A DNA stretch of 64,000 nt, from positions 601,169-665,168 of the forward strand of contig NZ_JABXOF010000002.1 of NCBI RefSeq assembly GCF_013375155.1, written 5' to 3'. Positions 7,083 through 15,939 of the stretch are shown piece by piece. Origin of the DNA: Serratia ureilytica (lineage in GTDB: Bacteria; Pseudomonadota; Gammaproteobacteria; Enterobacterales; Enterobacteriaceae). The first letter of the stretch is position 1. The number at the start of each line of letters is the position of its first letter. The notes beneath the pieces are model-generated. The model was not told the origin of the DNA, searched no databases, and saw only the letters and a program-made list of their open reading frames with translations. Position numbers and translations under genes: made by a program.

Positions 7083-7262
7083 AATAATTTTTTGTACGCA
7101 GTTGATTTAAGGTTATGTACCAAACCTGTACACAATAGCACATGGACGAAGGCAAACAAGTGAATACAGTCTTATGCAAGAATGGACAAACAAGGCAGTT
7201 AAAGCGCTAGAAAACACTTTTAAATCGGTACGTTAAACAACAGACGCGGACAAACCCAGACA
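7083..7262. other. Integrase-sbcB junction, probable attachment region
   Basis: This 180-base spacer separates the prophage from conserved chromosome. TGTAC occurs at 7093, 7116 and 7127, spaced 23 and 11 bases, close to whole helical turns, as arm-type integrase or Xis sites often are. Related pieces with ATGGAC and ACAAAC recur between 7143 and 7256. The core att sequence cannot be defined without the other end of the element. Confidence 0.4.
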
Positions 7263-8693
7263 GTGAAAGACAACGATAGACAGAACACCTTCTACATTCA
7301 CGATTACGAGACCTTCGGCAAGAGCCCGTCGCTGGACCGCCCGGCGCAGTTCGCCGGCGTGCGCACCGATATGGATTTCAACATTATCGAAGAGCCGCTG
7401 GTCATCTACTGCGCCCCGGCCGACGATTACCTGCCGGAACCGGAGGCGGTGATGATCACCGGCATCACGCCGCAGGTGGCGCGCGCCAAAGGCGTTAACG
7501 AAGCCGAATTCACCCGCCAAATCCATCAGGCCTTCAGCGTGGCCGGCACCTGCATTCTCGGTTACAACAACATCCGCTTCGATGACGAAGTGAGCCGCAA
7601 TATCTTCTATCGCAACTTCTACGATCCCTACGCCTACAGCTGGCAAAACGGCAACTCGCGCTGGGATCTGCTGGATGTGATGCGCGCCTGCTACGCTCTG
7701 CGCCCGGACGGCATCGTTTGGCCGGAAAACGAAGACGGTTTCCCCAGCTTCCGCCTGGAACACCTGACGCGTGCCAACGGCGTCGAGCACACGCAGGCTC
7801 ACGACGCGATGTCGGACGTTTACGCCACCATCGCCATGGCCAAGCTGGTCAAGCAGGCGCAGCCGCGGCTGTTCGATTTCCTGTTGCAGCACCGCAATAA
7901 ACACAAGCTGAACGCCCTGATCGACGTCGCCGACATGACGCCGCTGGTGCACGTCTCCGGCATGTTCGGCGCGGCGCGCGGCAATACCAGCTGGGTGTCG
8001 CCGCTGGCCTGGCACCCGGACAACAAGAATGCGGTGATCATGTGCGATCTGGCCGGCGACATGACGCCGCTGTTGACGTTGAGCGCCGAGCAGCTGCGTG
8101 AGCGGCTGTACACCCGCCGTGACGATCTGGCGCCGGATCAGGCGCCGGTGCCGATCAAGCTGGTGCACATCAACAAATGCCCGGTGCTGGCGCCGGCCAA
8201 AACCCTGCTGCCGGAGAACGCCGAGCGGCTGGGCATCGATCGTCAGGCGTGCCTGCAAAATCTGCAGCTGCTGAAACAGCATCCGGAAGTGCGCGAGAAA
8301 GTGGTCGCGCTGTTCGCCGAAGCCGAGCCGTTCAAAGGTTCCGAGGACGTCGACGCCCGCTTGTACGACGGTTTCTTCAGCGACGCCGACAAGGCGGCGA
8401 TGAGGATTATCCAGCAGACCAAGCCGCAGAACCTGCCGGCGCTGGATCTGGCCTTCAGCGACGGCCGCATGAAAGAGCTGCTGTTCCGCTTCCGCGCGCG
8501 CAACTACCCGAATACGCTGGACGACGCCGAGCAGCGCCGCTGGCTGCAACATCGTCAGGAAGCCTTGAGCGCGGAGCGCGTGCAGAGCTATCTGCTGCAG
8601 CTCGAATCGCTGTATAACCTGCACGAAGGCGACAAAGAGAAAACCGCCCTGCTGAAAGCGCTGTTCGATTACGGCAAAGAGTTGGTGGGATAA
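7263..8693 (+). CDS. sbcB: Exodeoxyribonuclease I
   Basis: ExoI is a processive 3'-5' single-strand DNA exonuclease acting in mismatch repair and recombination. The protein has 476 residues, as in E. coli. The first Exo motif is DYETFG at 14-19, and long stretches match the E. coli protein, for example the region around RSRWDLLDVMRACYALRP-type sequence in the exonuclease domain. The C-terminal half is the SH3-like and helical extension that binds SSB. The start is GTG and has no clear Shine-Dalgarno, possibly because the prophage boundary lies just upstream. plaP follows convergently, as in E. coli. Confidence 0.95.
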   Translation: MKDNDRQNTFYIHDYETFGKSPSLDRPAQFAGVRTDMDFNIIEEPLVIYCAPADDYLPEPEAVMITGITPQVARAKGVNEAEFTRQIHQAFSVAGTCILGYNNIRFDDEVSRNIFYRNFYDPYAYSWQNGNSRWDLLDVMRACYALRPDGIVWPENEDGFPSFRLEHLTRANGVEHTQAHDAMSDVYATIAMAKLVKQAQPRLFDFLLQHRNKHKLNALIDVADMTPLVHVSGMFGAARGNTSWVSPLAWHPDNKNAVIMCDLAGDMTPLLTLSAEQLRERLYTRRDDLAPDQAPVPIKLVHINKCPVLAPAKTLLPENAERLGIDRQACLQNLQLLKQHPEVREKVVALFAEAEPFKGSEDVDARLYDGFFSDADKAAMRIIQQTKPQNLPALDLAFSDGRMKELLFRFRARNYPNTLDDAEQRRWLQHRQEALSAERVQSYLLQLESLYNLHEGDKEKTALLKALFDYGKELVG

Positions 8694-8716
8694 AATCCGC
8701 CGCAGCAGAAAAGGAA

Positions 8717-8740
8717 AAGGCCGCGAAAGCGGCCTTTTTT
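8717..8740 (+). terminator. Intrinsic terminator of sbcB
   Basis: An 8-bp perfect stem, AAGGCCGC with GCGGCCTT, and a GAAA tetraloop are followed by six T. It lies between the convergent ends of sbcB and plaP. Confidence 0.9.
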
Positions 8741-8763
8741 GTGGCTGAGGAGACGGCTCGCGT

Positions 8764-10131
8764 TTAGGCGGCGTCTTCGCTCGCTTGCGGCACCGGCAGA
8801 CGGAAGCTGCGGGTGACGAAGGCCAGGTAGATCAGGCCGATGGCAGCCCAAACCAGGCCCAGCGTCATCGAGCTGGCTTCCAGGTTGATCCACAGCGCGC
8901 CGACGGTCAGTGCGCCCATCACCGGCAGGATCAGGTAGTTGAACGTGTCCTTCACGGTGCGGTTCATCTTGTCGCGAATATAGAACTGCGAGATCACCGA
9001 CAGGTTAACGAAGGTGAAGGCCACCAGCGCACCGAAGTTGATCAGCGCGGTCGCGGTCACCAGGTCAAACGACACCGCGGACAACGCGATGGCGCCTACC
9101 AGCAGCACGTTCAGCGCCGGGGTACGCCACTTCGGATGCACATAGCCGAAGAAGCGAGTCGGGAACACGCCGTCGCGGCCCATCACGTACATCAGACGCG
9201 AAACGCCCGCGTGCGCCGCCATGCCCGACGCCAATACCGTCACGCAGGAGAACACCAGGATCACCGACTGGAAGAACTTGCCCGCCACGTACAGCATGAT
9301 TTCAGGCTGCGACGCGTCCGGATCCTTGAAGCGCGAAATGTCCGGGAAGTACAGCTGCACGAAGTAAGACACCACGATAAAGATGATGCCGCCGATCAGC
9401 GCCGTCAGGAAGATGGCTTTCGGGATCACTTTTTCCGCGTCTTTGGTCTCTTCGGACAGCGAGCTGATGCCGTCGAAGCCCAGGAACGAGAAGCACAGGA
9501 TGGTCGCGCCGGTAATCATCGGCACCACGTGAGCGTTATCGGACCAGAACGGGCGGCTGCTGACCAGCGTACCGGCGCCTTCGCCGTGGTAAATGCCGTT
9601 GATCACCAGGCCGAGGAACACGATCATGATCGCCACCTGCACCACCACGATGATGGAGTTCAGGTTAGCCACCAGCTTGATGCCGCGCAGGTTGAAAATC
9701 GTCATCAAGCCGACCAGCACCGCCACGAAGATCCAGGACGGTACGCCCGGGAAGATCGCTTCCAGGTAAATCTTGGCCAGCAAAATGTTGATCATCGGCA
9801 TGAACAGGTAGTCCAGCAACGATGACCAGCCCACCATAAAGCCGACGTGCGGGCTGATGGCTTTCTGGGCGTAGGTGTAGGCGGAACCGGCGGAAGGGAA
9901 CTTCTTCACCAGCTTGCCGTAGCTCAGGGCGGTAAACAGGATCGCCAGCAGAGCGAAGGCGTACGCGGTCGCGACGTGACCATCGGTCAGGCCGGATACG
10001 ATGCCGAAGGTATCGAAAATGGTCATTGGCTGCAGGTAAGCCAAGCCCATCATCACTACCGGAACTAAAGTCAGGGTTTTACGCAGCTGAGTGCGCTGAG
10101 CCGGAGCGGCGTTGATGGTGTTATCGGACAT
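8764..10131 (-). CDS. plaP: Putrescine importer PlaP (APC family)
   Basis: This 455-residue, 12-segment amino acid-polyamine-organocation permease imports putrescine using the proton gradient. It aligns closely with E. coli PlaP (YeeF): [20 protein letters not shown] near the N-terminus, the [16 protein letters not shown] loop, and [21 protein letters not shown]. Position supports PlaP over its paralogue PuuP, since in E. coli plaP also lies convergent to sbcB. Its neighbour puuA starts putrescine breakdown, so uptake and use are adjacent here. A terminator separates it from puuA, suggesting its own promoter. Confidence 0.92.
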   Translation of the reverse strand: MSDNTINAAPAQRTQLRKTLTLVPVVMMGLAYLQPMTIFDTFGIVSGLTDGHVATAYAFALLAILFTALSYGKLVKKFPSAGSAYTYAQKAISPHVGFMVGWSSLLDYLFMPMINILLAKIYLEAIFPGVPSWIFVAVLVGLMTIFNLRGIKLVANLNSIIVVVQVAIMIVFLGLVINGIYHGEGAGTLVSSRPFWSDNAHVVPMITGATILCFSFLGFDGISSLSEETKDAEKVIPKAIFLTALIGGIIFIVVSYFVQLYFPDISRFKDPDASQPEIMLYVAGKFFQSVILVFSCVTVLASGMAAHAGVSRLMYVMGRDGVFPTRFFGYVHPKWRTPALNVLLVGAIALSAVSFDLVTATALINFGALVAFTFVNLSVISQFYIRDKMNRTVKDTFNYLILPVMGALTVGALWINLEASSMTLGLVWAAIGLIYLAFVTRSFRLPVPQASEDAA

Positions 10132-10461
10132 TGTTCAGCCCCCCCTTACCTTGAGCCTTGCGGATGGCGGACACGCCAAGACTTAAGGTTGCGGGGAAAC
10201 TTCGCAACGAGCGACTTAATTCTAAAAGAAGGGGGTTGTAAGCTGGATAACGGGTCGAGGTAACCTCGGCTGCTCCATAGTCGCTGCGGCCACAGCGGAA
10301 ACCGGCGGGCACCGGCGCTAAAGTGAAAAATTGCCCCATCTTTCTAATCCTCATGAGTCACGACCATAAAGTTTTGTTTGATCGTGCACGAAACTATTTA
10401 TCTATCCGGATCGGTGTCCGGCCTCGCTTGGTGTATGAAACGCTACGTTGGTAAAACATAA
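10132..10461. other. Upstream region of plaP
   Basis: About 330 bases hold the leader and promoter region of plaP. No convincing gene is seen in either direction, and no clear copy of the candidate PuuR motif found near puuR was noticed. Confidence 0.4.
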
Positions 10462-10498
10462 TGCAAAAAAAATAACCGACGCTTTCAAAACGTCGGCT
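10462..10498 (-). terminator. Intrinsic terminator downstream of puuA
   Basis: CCGACG (10476-10481) pairs with CGTCGG (10491-10496). On the minus strand the stem is followed by TTATTTTTTTT. It lies about 170 bases past the puuA stop and separates puuA from plaP. Confidence 0.75.
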
Positions 10499-10666
10499 AT
10501 CTGCATTTGAGATATTTTGCACCAGAATGCCTCCGAATGACAAGATCCGGAAACCCTCAAATACAAATTCTTTTTGTCGATCGCACGGAAAACCAGCCCG
10601 GCAGGCGAATTAATCCGCTGCCGGCAGGCCAGTCGCCCGCACATACCTCTTACTTTATACGCCTAT

Positions 10667-12085
10667 TCAGGCATTTTTCAACATCCAGTCGATCTCGGTT
10701 TCCGTCACTCGCCGTTCAAACTGCAGCAGTTCGTCGGTCTTGCAGGCGTGATAAACGCGGGTAAAACGCTCGCCGAGATAGTGCGTCAGCGCGTGCTGAT
10801 GTTCAAACTCGTACAGCGCGTCGCTCTGGCGGATCGGCAGCGGCAGCCCCTCTTGCTCCAGCCCGTTACCGGTCACCGGCTCAGGCAGCGGCAGTAGGTT
10901 GTCCAGCCCGTACAGCATGCCGGCCAGGATCGCCGCCATCACCAGATACGGATTGGCGTCGGCGCCGGCCACGCGATACTCCACCCGATGGTTCTCCGGT
11001 TCGCCGCAGGGAATGCGCAGCGCCACGGTGCGGTTATTGTGGCCCCAGGCGGCCTGGATCGGCACATACATCCCCGGCTGGAAACGCCGATAGGCATTGA
11101 CGTTCGGCGCCAACAGCGCCATCGACGCCGGCATCAGGGTGATCATCCCGGCCAGCGCCTGTTTCAAGAGCGGCGAATCCTCGCCTTCGCCGTCGGCGAA
11201 CAGGTTGTTGCCCGCGCCATCCTGCATGCTGACGTGCACGTGCATGCCGCTGCCGGCGTAATCCTCATAGGGCTTGGCCATAAAGGTGGCGTGCATGCCG
11301 TGGTTCTCGGCCACCAGCCGCACCAGCCGCTTCAGCGCCAGCGCGTGGTCGCAGGCCTGCAAGATATCGTCGGTATGGCGCAGGTTGACCTCGAACTGCC
11401 CTGGCGAGGCCTCCGCCACCGCGCCGTCCGCCGGCAGCCCCTGCAGCTTCGCCAGCGCGTCGATATCGTTCAGCACCTCGGCGAAATGGTTCAGGTTATC
11501 GACGGAGTACACCTGGCTTTGGGTGTTGCGCTCCTGCGTGCCGGGCGCACACGGCGGTTGCAAATCGCCTTCCGCGTCGCGCTGCCGATCGATGAGATAA
11601 AACTCCAGCTCTACCGCTGCCACCGGGAACAAGCCGCGCTGTCGCAGCGCCTGCCACACGCGGTTCAGCACATTGCGGGGTTCAACGTCAAAGGGAGTAC
11701 CATCTTCATCCAGCATGGTGAGCAGCACCTGGCCGATGTGCTGCGGATCGGCCGCCGACGGCGTCAGCGAACCGGGCACCGGCAGGCATACGCGATCCGG
11801 TTCGCCGAGTTCCTGCCCAAGGCCCGCCTCCTCCACCACGTTGCCGAGGATGTCCATAGCGAACACCGACGCGGGGAAGTAGCTGCCTTTTTCCAGTTTT
11901 TTCAACCCTGAGACGGGTATGCGTTTGCCGCGGAAGGAACCATTGAGATCGGTGAGAAGGATATCGATATACTGCGTGGCGGGATGGCGTTCCAAATAAT
12001 GAGCGACCTCATTTTGGAACGCGCTACTTCGCCTCTCTTCATGATGCTGTGCAAAATGTTCAACTGCTGCGCTATTGGTTTGCAT
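10667..12085 (-). CDS. puuA: Gamma-glutamylputrescine synthetase
   Basis: PuuA ligates glutamate to putrescine with ATP, the first step of the Puu degradation route. The protein has 472 residues, as in E. coli, with the glutamine-synthetase fold: an N-terminal beta-grasp part, then the catalytic barrel with MHVHVSM and NPYLVMAAILAGM. The divergent puuR and two candidate PuuR boxes in the 394-base spacer support induction by putrescine. The later pathway genes puuB, puuC, puuD and puuE are not in this window, so the pathway must be completed elsewhere or differ. Confidence 0.93.
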   Translation of the reverse strand: MQTNSAAVEHFAQHHEERRSSAFQNEVAHYLERHPATQYIDILLTDLNGSFRGKRIPVSGLKKLEKGSYFPASVFAMDILGNVVEEAGLGQELGEPDRVCLPVPGSLTPSAADPQHIGQVLLTMLDEDGTPFDVEPRNVLNRVWQALRQRGLFPVAAVELEFYLIDRQRDAEGDLQPPCAPGTQERNTQSQVYSVDNLNHFAEVLNDIDALAKLQGLPADGAVAEASPGQFEVNLRHTDDILQACDHALALKRLVRLVAENHGMHATFMAKPYEDYAGSGMHVHVSMQDGAGNNLFADGEGEDSPLLKQALAGMITLMPASMALLAPNVNAYRRFQPGMYVPIQAAWGHNNRTVALRIPCGEPENHRVEYRVAGADANPYLVMAAILAGMLYGLDNLLPLPEPVTGNGLEQEGLPLPIRQSDALYEFEHQHALTHYLGERFTRVYHACKTDELLQFERRVTETEIDWMLKNA

Positions 12086-12277
12086 ACGTCACCCGCCATT
12101 ATGCTCTTAAGGCGCGTTGGCGCCCGTCCGCCGTTCGATTCAACACATGATTGGATTTCTCGCCAGGTCGCGCCGCTGCGGGCGCTCAAAATAACATCCA
12201 CAACATGAAACATAGTCTTAACAGAATGGGTTTGCAAATGTTACAATCCTGTTTGATTATTCGCCACCGGCTGCTAA

Positions 12278-12295
12278 ATTGATAAAATATTGACC
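12278..12295. promoter_or_regulatory. Candidate PuuR operator 1
   Basis: ATTGATAAAATATTGACC shares an AAxATAxT core and the ATTGACC tail with the AT-rich PuuR sites I recall from E. coli. It lies in the puuA-puuR intergenic region. Confidence 0.4.
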
Positions 12296-12354
12296 GAAAA
12301 GGCCTTGCCGCCATTTTCACGTCAACTATTTTGTCCGCCGCGCCGACGGTGAGC

Positions 12355-12372
12355 ATGGGCAATATATTTTCC
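12355..12372. promoter_or_regulatory. Candidate PuuR operator 2
   Basis: ATGGGCAATATATTTTCC is the second copy of an 18-base AT-rich motif in the puuA-puuR spacer. Its midpoint is 77 bases from that of the first copy. The sites match each other at 11 of 18 positions. Confidence 0.38.
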
Positions 12373-12479
12373 AAACCTACCCTAACTACCGATATCATGC
12401 AGCATCGTTATCGACCAGGCAGGCGCCCGATACCGATCGTCATTTCAGCCTGTCGCCCTTACCAGAAGGAAGTACCGCT

Positions 12480-13037
12480 ATGAGCGAAGCCAGCTTGGCA
12501 CCGGGCAAACGCCTGTCGCAGATCCGCCAGCAATTGGGTTTGTCACAGCGCCGGGTCGCCGAACTGTCCGGGTTAACCCACAGTGCGATCAGCACCATCG
12601 AACAGGACAAAGTCAGCCCGGCCATCAGCACGCTGCAAAAGTTGCTTAAGGTGTATGGCCTGTCGCTGTCGGAATTCTTTGCCGAACCGGAGGCCGTCGA
12701 CGAGCCGCGCGTGGTGATCGACGCCGAGGATCTGATTGAGATCGGCAGCCAGGGGGTGTCGATGAAGCTGGTGCACAACGGCAGCCCGACGCGCAACCTG
12801 GCGATGATGCTGGAAACCTACCAGCCCGGCACCACCACCGGCGAAAAGATCAAGCATCAGGGCGAAGAGATAGGCACCCTGCTGGAGGGCGAGATCGTGC
12901 TGACCATCAACGGCCAGAGTTACTGCCTGACCGCCGGTCAGAGCTACGCCATCAACACCGGCATTCCGCACAGCTTCAGCAATACGTCGGCGCGCATCTG
13001 CCGCATCGTCAGCGCACACACCCCCACCACCTTCTGA
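12480..13037 (+). CDS. puuR: HTH-cupin repressor of putrescine catabolism
   Basis: The protein has 185 residues, exactly the E. coli length. It has an XRE-type helix-turn-helix (about 10-65, SQRRVAELSGLTHSAISTIEQDKVSPAISTL region) and a C-terminal cupin (about 110-180) that senses putrescine. The closing sequence SAHTPTTF is identical to E. coli PuuR. AAGGA precedes the ATG. It is divergent from puuA and is expected to repress it and itself. Confidence 0.95.
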   Translation: MSEASLAPGKRLSQIRQQLGLSQRRVAELSGLTHSAISTIEQDKVSPAISTLQKLLKVYGLSLSEFFAEPEAVDEPRVVIDAEDLIEIGSQGVSMKLVHNGSPTRNLAMMLETYQPGTTTGEKIKHQGEEIGTLLEGEIVLTINGQSYCLTAGQSYAINTGIPHSFSNTSARICRIVSAHTPTTF

Positions 13038-13191
13038 CCGTTTATCGCTCCGGCGCAGCCTGACGCGGGTTGCGCCCCTGTCCGCCCACGCTTTCATCGC
13101 CGTTATGCCATTTTGTTGGTTGCCAACGGCGCAATCTGTGTTACAACAGAGCAAAACAGCCATCTAAACATCTAAACGGCCTCACTACGCA

Positions 13192-14703
13192 ATGTCAACC
13201 GCAACGCCTTCGCGCCTCGAGATGCGCAATATCTCGATCGCCTTCGCCGGCTTCAACGCGCTGCAGGACGTGGACTTCACGCTGCACGGCGGCTCAATCC
13301 ACGCGCTGGTCGGCGCCAACGGCGCGGGCAAGTCGACGCTAATGGCGATCCTCTCCGGCGCCCACGATCACTACCGCGGCGAGATCCTGATCGACGGCCG
13401 GGCAGTGGAAATTCATTCCCCGCTGCAGGCGCGCCGCCACGGCATCCACGTGGTACAGCAAGAGGTCGACGTCGCGCTGATCCCCACGCTGTCGGTGGCG
13501 GAAAACATCATGCTGGACTGGCTGAACGAACCGGGCCACTGGCTGAACTGGGCGGAACTGCACCGCCGCGCCGCACAGCTGCTGCAGCAATGGGCGCTGC
13601 CGCTCAACCCGCGCAGACGCCTGGCGGACTGCACGCTGGCGGAAAAACAGCAGGTGCTGCTGGCGCGCGCGCTGTCGCACCGCTGCCGTTTTCTGGTGCT
13701 CGATGAACCGACTGCGCCGCTCGATCGCGCCGAGAGCGAGCGCCTGTTCAACGTGGTGCGCCGCCTGCAATCCGAAGGCATCGGCATCGTATTCATTTCT
13801 CACCGCATCCACGAACTGAGCGACATTTGCGATCGGCTGACGGTGCTGCGCGACGGCCGCCGCGTCAGCGAAGACGCCATGCGCGGCCTCGGCGGCGAAC
13901 AGATCGTCGAGAAAATGCTCGGCCACCGGCTGGACGACATTTTCCCGCCGCCGCGCCCGCCGCACGCGGAGCGTACGCTGCTGCAGGTGGAGGGCTTGCG
14001 CGATCGCCATAAGCTGCGCGACGTTTCGCTGCGGCTGCATGAAGGCGAGATCCTCGGCATCGCCGGTCTGGCCGGGGCCGGGAAAAGCGAGCTGTGCAAG
14101 GCATTGTTCGGCGCCGGTGCCGCGCAGCTGGAACGCGGCGAACTGCGCGGGCAGCCCTGGGCGCCGCATGCGCCGCATCTGTCGGTCGAACAGGGGCTGG
14201 CGCTGGTGCCGGAAGAACGCCGCAAAGAAGGCATTTTTATCGATGAGGCGATCCCGATGAACCTGAGCGTCAGCGCCGATGACAGCTTCTCGCGCTGGAG
14301 CCTGTTCAGCCGGCGGCAAGAGCTGCGCTGGGCGCGCGAGATCATGCAGCATCTGAACATTCGCGCCTCCGGCCCGCAACAGCGGCTGGCGCGCCTGTCC
14401 GGCGGCAATCAGCAAAAAGTGGCGATCGGCAAGTGGCTGCGCGGCGACGCCGACGTGCTGATCTTCGATGAGCCGACCAAGGGCGTGGACATCAAGGCCA
14501 AACAGGAACTGTTCAGCCTGATCGACGGCCTGGCCCGCGCCGGCAAAGGTGTGATTTACGCCTCCGGCGAGTTCGCCGAGCTGGTTGGCCTGTGCGATCG
14601 CATCTGCGTGCTGTGGGATGGCCGCATCGTGGCGGAGCTGAACGCCGCCGATACCGACGAAGAAACCTTATTGCTCTATTCCACCGGAGGAACCCCTGCG
14701 TGA
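13192..14703 (+). CDS. Sugar-type ABC transporter, double ATPase (RbsA/MglA class)
   Basis: This 503-residue protein has two fused nucleotide-binding domains. Walker A motifs are GANGAGKST (41-49) and GLAGAGKS (292-299). The first signature is the CTLAEKQ form normal for the first half of this class, and the second is LSGGNQQ (402-408). It would energise import of a carbohydrate or related solute. The permease follows with a GTGA overlap. No periplasmic binding protein is encoded next to it, which is unusual for the class, so the substrate cannot be guessed. Confidence 0.88.
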   Translation: MSTATPSRLEMRNISIAFAGFNALQDVDFTLHGGSIHALVGANGAGKSTLMAILSGAHDHYRGEILIDGRAVEIHSPLQARRHGIHVVQQEVDVALIPTLSVAENIMLDWLNEPGHWLNWAELHRRAAQLLQQWALPLNPRRRLADCTLAEKQQVLLARALSHRCRFLVLDEPTAPLDRAESERLFNVVRRLQSEGIGIVFISHRIHELSDICDRLTVLRDGRRVSEDAMRGLGGEQIVEKMLGHRLDDIFPPPRPPHAERTLLQVEGLRDRHKLRDVSLRLHEGEILGIAGLAGAGKSELCKALFGAGAAQLERGELRGQPWAPHAPHLSVEQGLALVPEERRKEGIFIDEAIPMNLSVSADDSFSRWSLFSRRQELRWAREIMQHLNIRASGPQQRLARLSGGNQQKVAIGKWLRGDADVLIFDEPTKGVDIKAKQELFSLIDGLARAGKGVIYASGEFAELVGLCDRICVLWDGRIVAELNAADTDEETLLLYSTGGTPA

Positions 14704-15695
14704 GTAAAGAATTTGCCTTGCGGCCGGCGCTGCCCTGGCGCCAACAGCTGTTTGATTTCCTCTACAAGTGGGGCATGCTGCTGACCGTCGCGGCGCTGGT
14801 CGCCCTGTTTGGCCTGGCGTCGGACAACTTTCTCGATGCCAACAACATCATCAATATCCTGCGCTCGATCGCCATCGTGACGGTGATCGCCATCGGCGTC
14901 TCTATCTCGCTGTCGGTCGGCGGTTTCGATCTGTCGGTCGGCTCGACCGCCTCACTGGCCAACGCGCTGGTGATTTCACTGTTCGTCTGGCACGGGTTCG
15001 GCACCGCCGGCGCCATGGTGGTGACGCTGTTGCTGTGCACGCTGGTCGGCCTGTTCAACGCCCTGCTGATCGTGGTGTTCAGAATTCCCGATATGCTGGC
15101 GACGCTGGCCAGCCTGTTCGTGATCCAGGGCGTGGCGATGACCTACAGCTACGGCGGCTCCATCACCCAAAACATGGTGCTGCCGAATGGCGACATGGCG
15201 GAAGGCCTGATCCCGGAGGTGTTTTCCGTCCTCGGCCAGGTGCCGGTGATCGTGCTGATCATGCTGGCGGTCACCGTGGCGGTACAGCTGTTCCTGTCGT
15301 TCACCAAGCACGGCCGCCGCATGTACGCCATCGGCGGCAACCCCGAGGCGGCGCGCCTGTCGGGCATTCGCACCGTGCGTTACAAGGTTGCCGCTTACGT
15401 CATTTCTTCCTGGCTGGCGGCGCTTGGCGGCATCCTGCTGGCGTCACGTATCGGCTCTTCGCAGGTCAACGCCGGCGGCGGCTATCTGATGGATGCGGTG
15501 GCGGCGGCCTACATCGGCTTCTCGCTGGCCGGCTCCGGCAAACCCAATGCGCTCGGCACCCTGATCGGCGCGGTGATCCTCGGCGTGCTGCAAAACGGCC
15601 TGGTGATGCTGTCGGTGCCCTACTACGCCATGGACATTATCAAAGGCCTGGTGTTGGCGCTGGCGCTGGCCATCACCTATATCCAGAAACGCTGA
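14700..15695 (+). CDS. Sugar-type ABC transporter permease (RbsC class)
   Basis: The 331-residue inner-membrane permease has about eight to ten hydrophobic segments. The family region GGFDLSVGSTASLANAL sits near residue 75, and the cytoplasmic coupling region is AIGGNPEAARLSGI. The GTG start overlaps the stop of the ATPase gene and is preceded by GGAGG, so the two are co-translated. A binding protein is missing from the operon. The next gene is a siderophore receptor with its own Fur box, so it is probably a separate unit. Confidence 0.88.
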   Translation: MSKEFALRPALPWRQQLFDFLYKWGMLLTVAALVALFGLASDNFLDANNIINILRSIAIVTVIAIGVSISLSVGGFDLSVGSTASLANALVISLFVWHGFGTAGAMVVTLLLCTLVGLFNALLIVVFRIPDMLATLASLFVIQGVAMTYSYGGSITQNMVLPNGDMAEGLIPEVFSVLGQVPVIVLIMLAVTVAVQLFLSFTKHGRRMYAIGGNPEAARLSGIRTVRYKVAAYVISSWLAALGGILLASRIGSSQVNAGGGYLMDAVAAAYIGFSLAGSGKPNALGTLIGAVILGVLQNGLVMLSVPYYAMDIIKGLVLALALAITYIQKR

Positions 15696-15777
15696 TCCTC
15701 CCCGGCGCACATCCGCTGCGCCGCTTTTCCCTTTAATTCATCCGGTTACTCTTTCCCGCCAGAATAACAAGCATACA

Positions 15778-15796
15778 AATGATATGAATTATCATT
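15778..15796. promoter_or_regulatory. Fur box upstream of the TonB receptor
   Basis: The core TGATATGAATTATCA (15780-15794) matches the 15-base consensus TGATAATNATTATCA at 12 of the 14 defined positions. It lies about 145 bases before the receptor start, in a GC-poor spacer. Confidence 0.7.
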
Positions 15797-15939
15797 AGCG
15801 TTTACATTCAGTAAAAAATCCTTACAATGGCCTCACGCAACGCTGACGAAGCGACGGATTTCTCAGCGAACGATGAATTATTTCATTAGAAATTCAATTG
15901 GTTAATTACTTTCACTTCAATCCAGGAAAGGTTTACCTC

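Noticed and set aside
7233..8624. A 463-codon open frame on the minus strand across sbcB
   Set aside because: It mirrors sbcB codon structure in GC-rich DNA, has no recognisable motifs and is rich in R, H, Q and A in the way of antisense shadows.
12186..12398. A 70-codon minus-strand frame between puuA and puuR
   Set aside because: It covers the candidate operators and promoters of puuA and has no ribosome site or motifs.
13331..13700. Apparent degenerate ABC signature in the first ATPase domain
   Set aside because: The LAEKQ form replaces LSGGQ throughout the RbsA/MglA class in the first domain, so it is not a defect.
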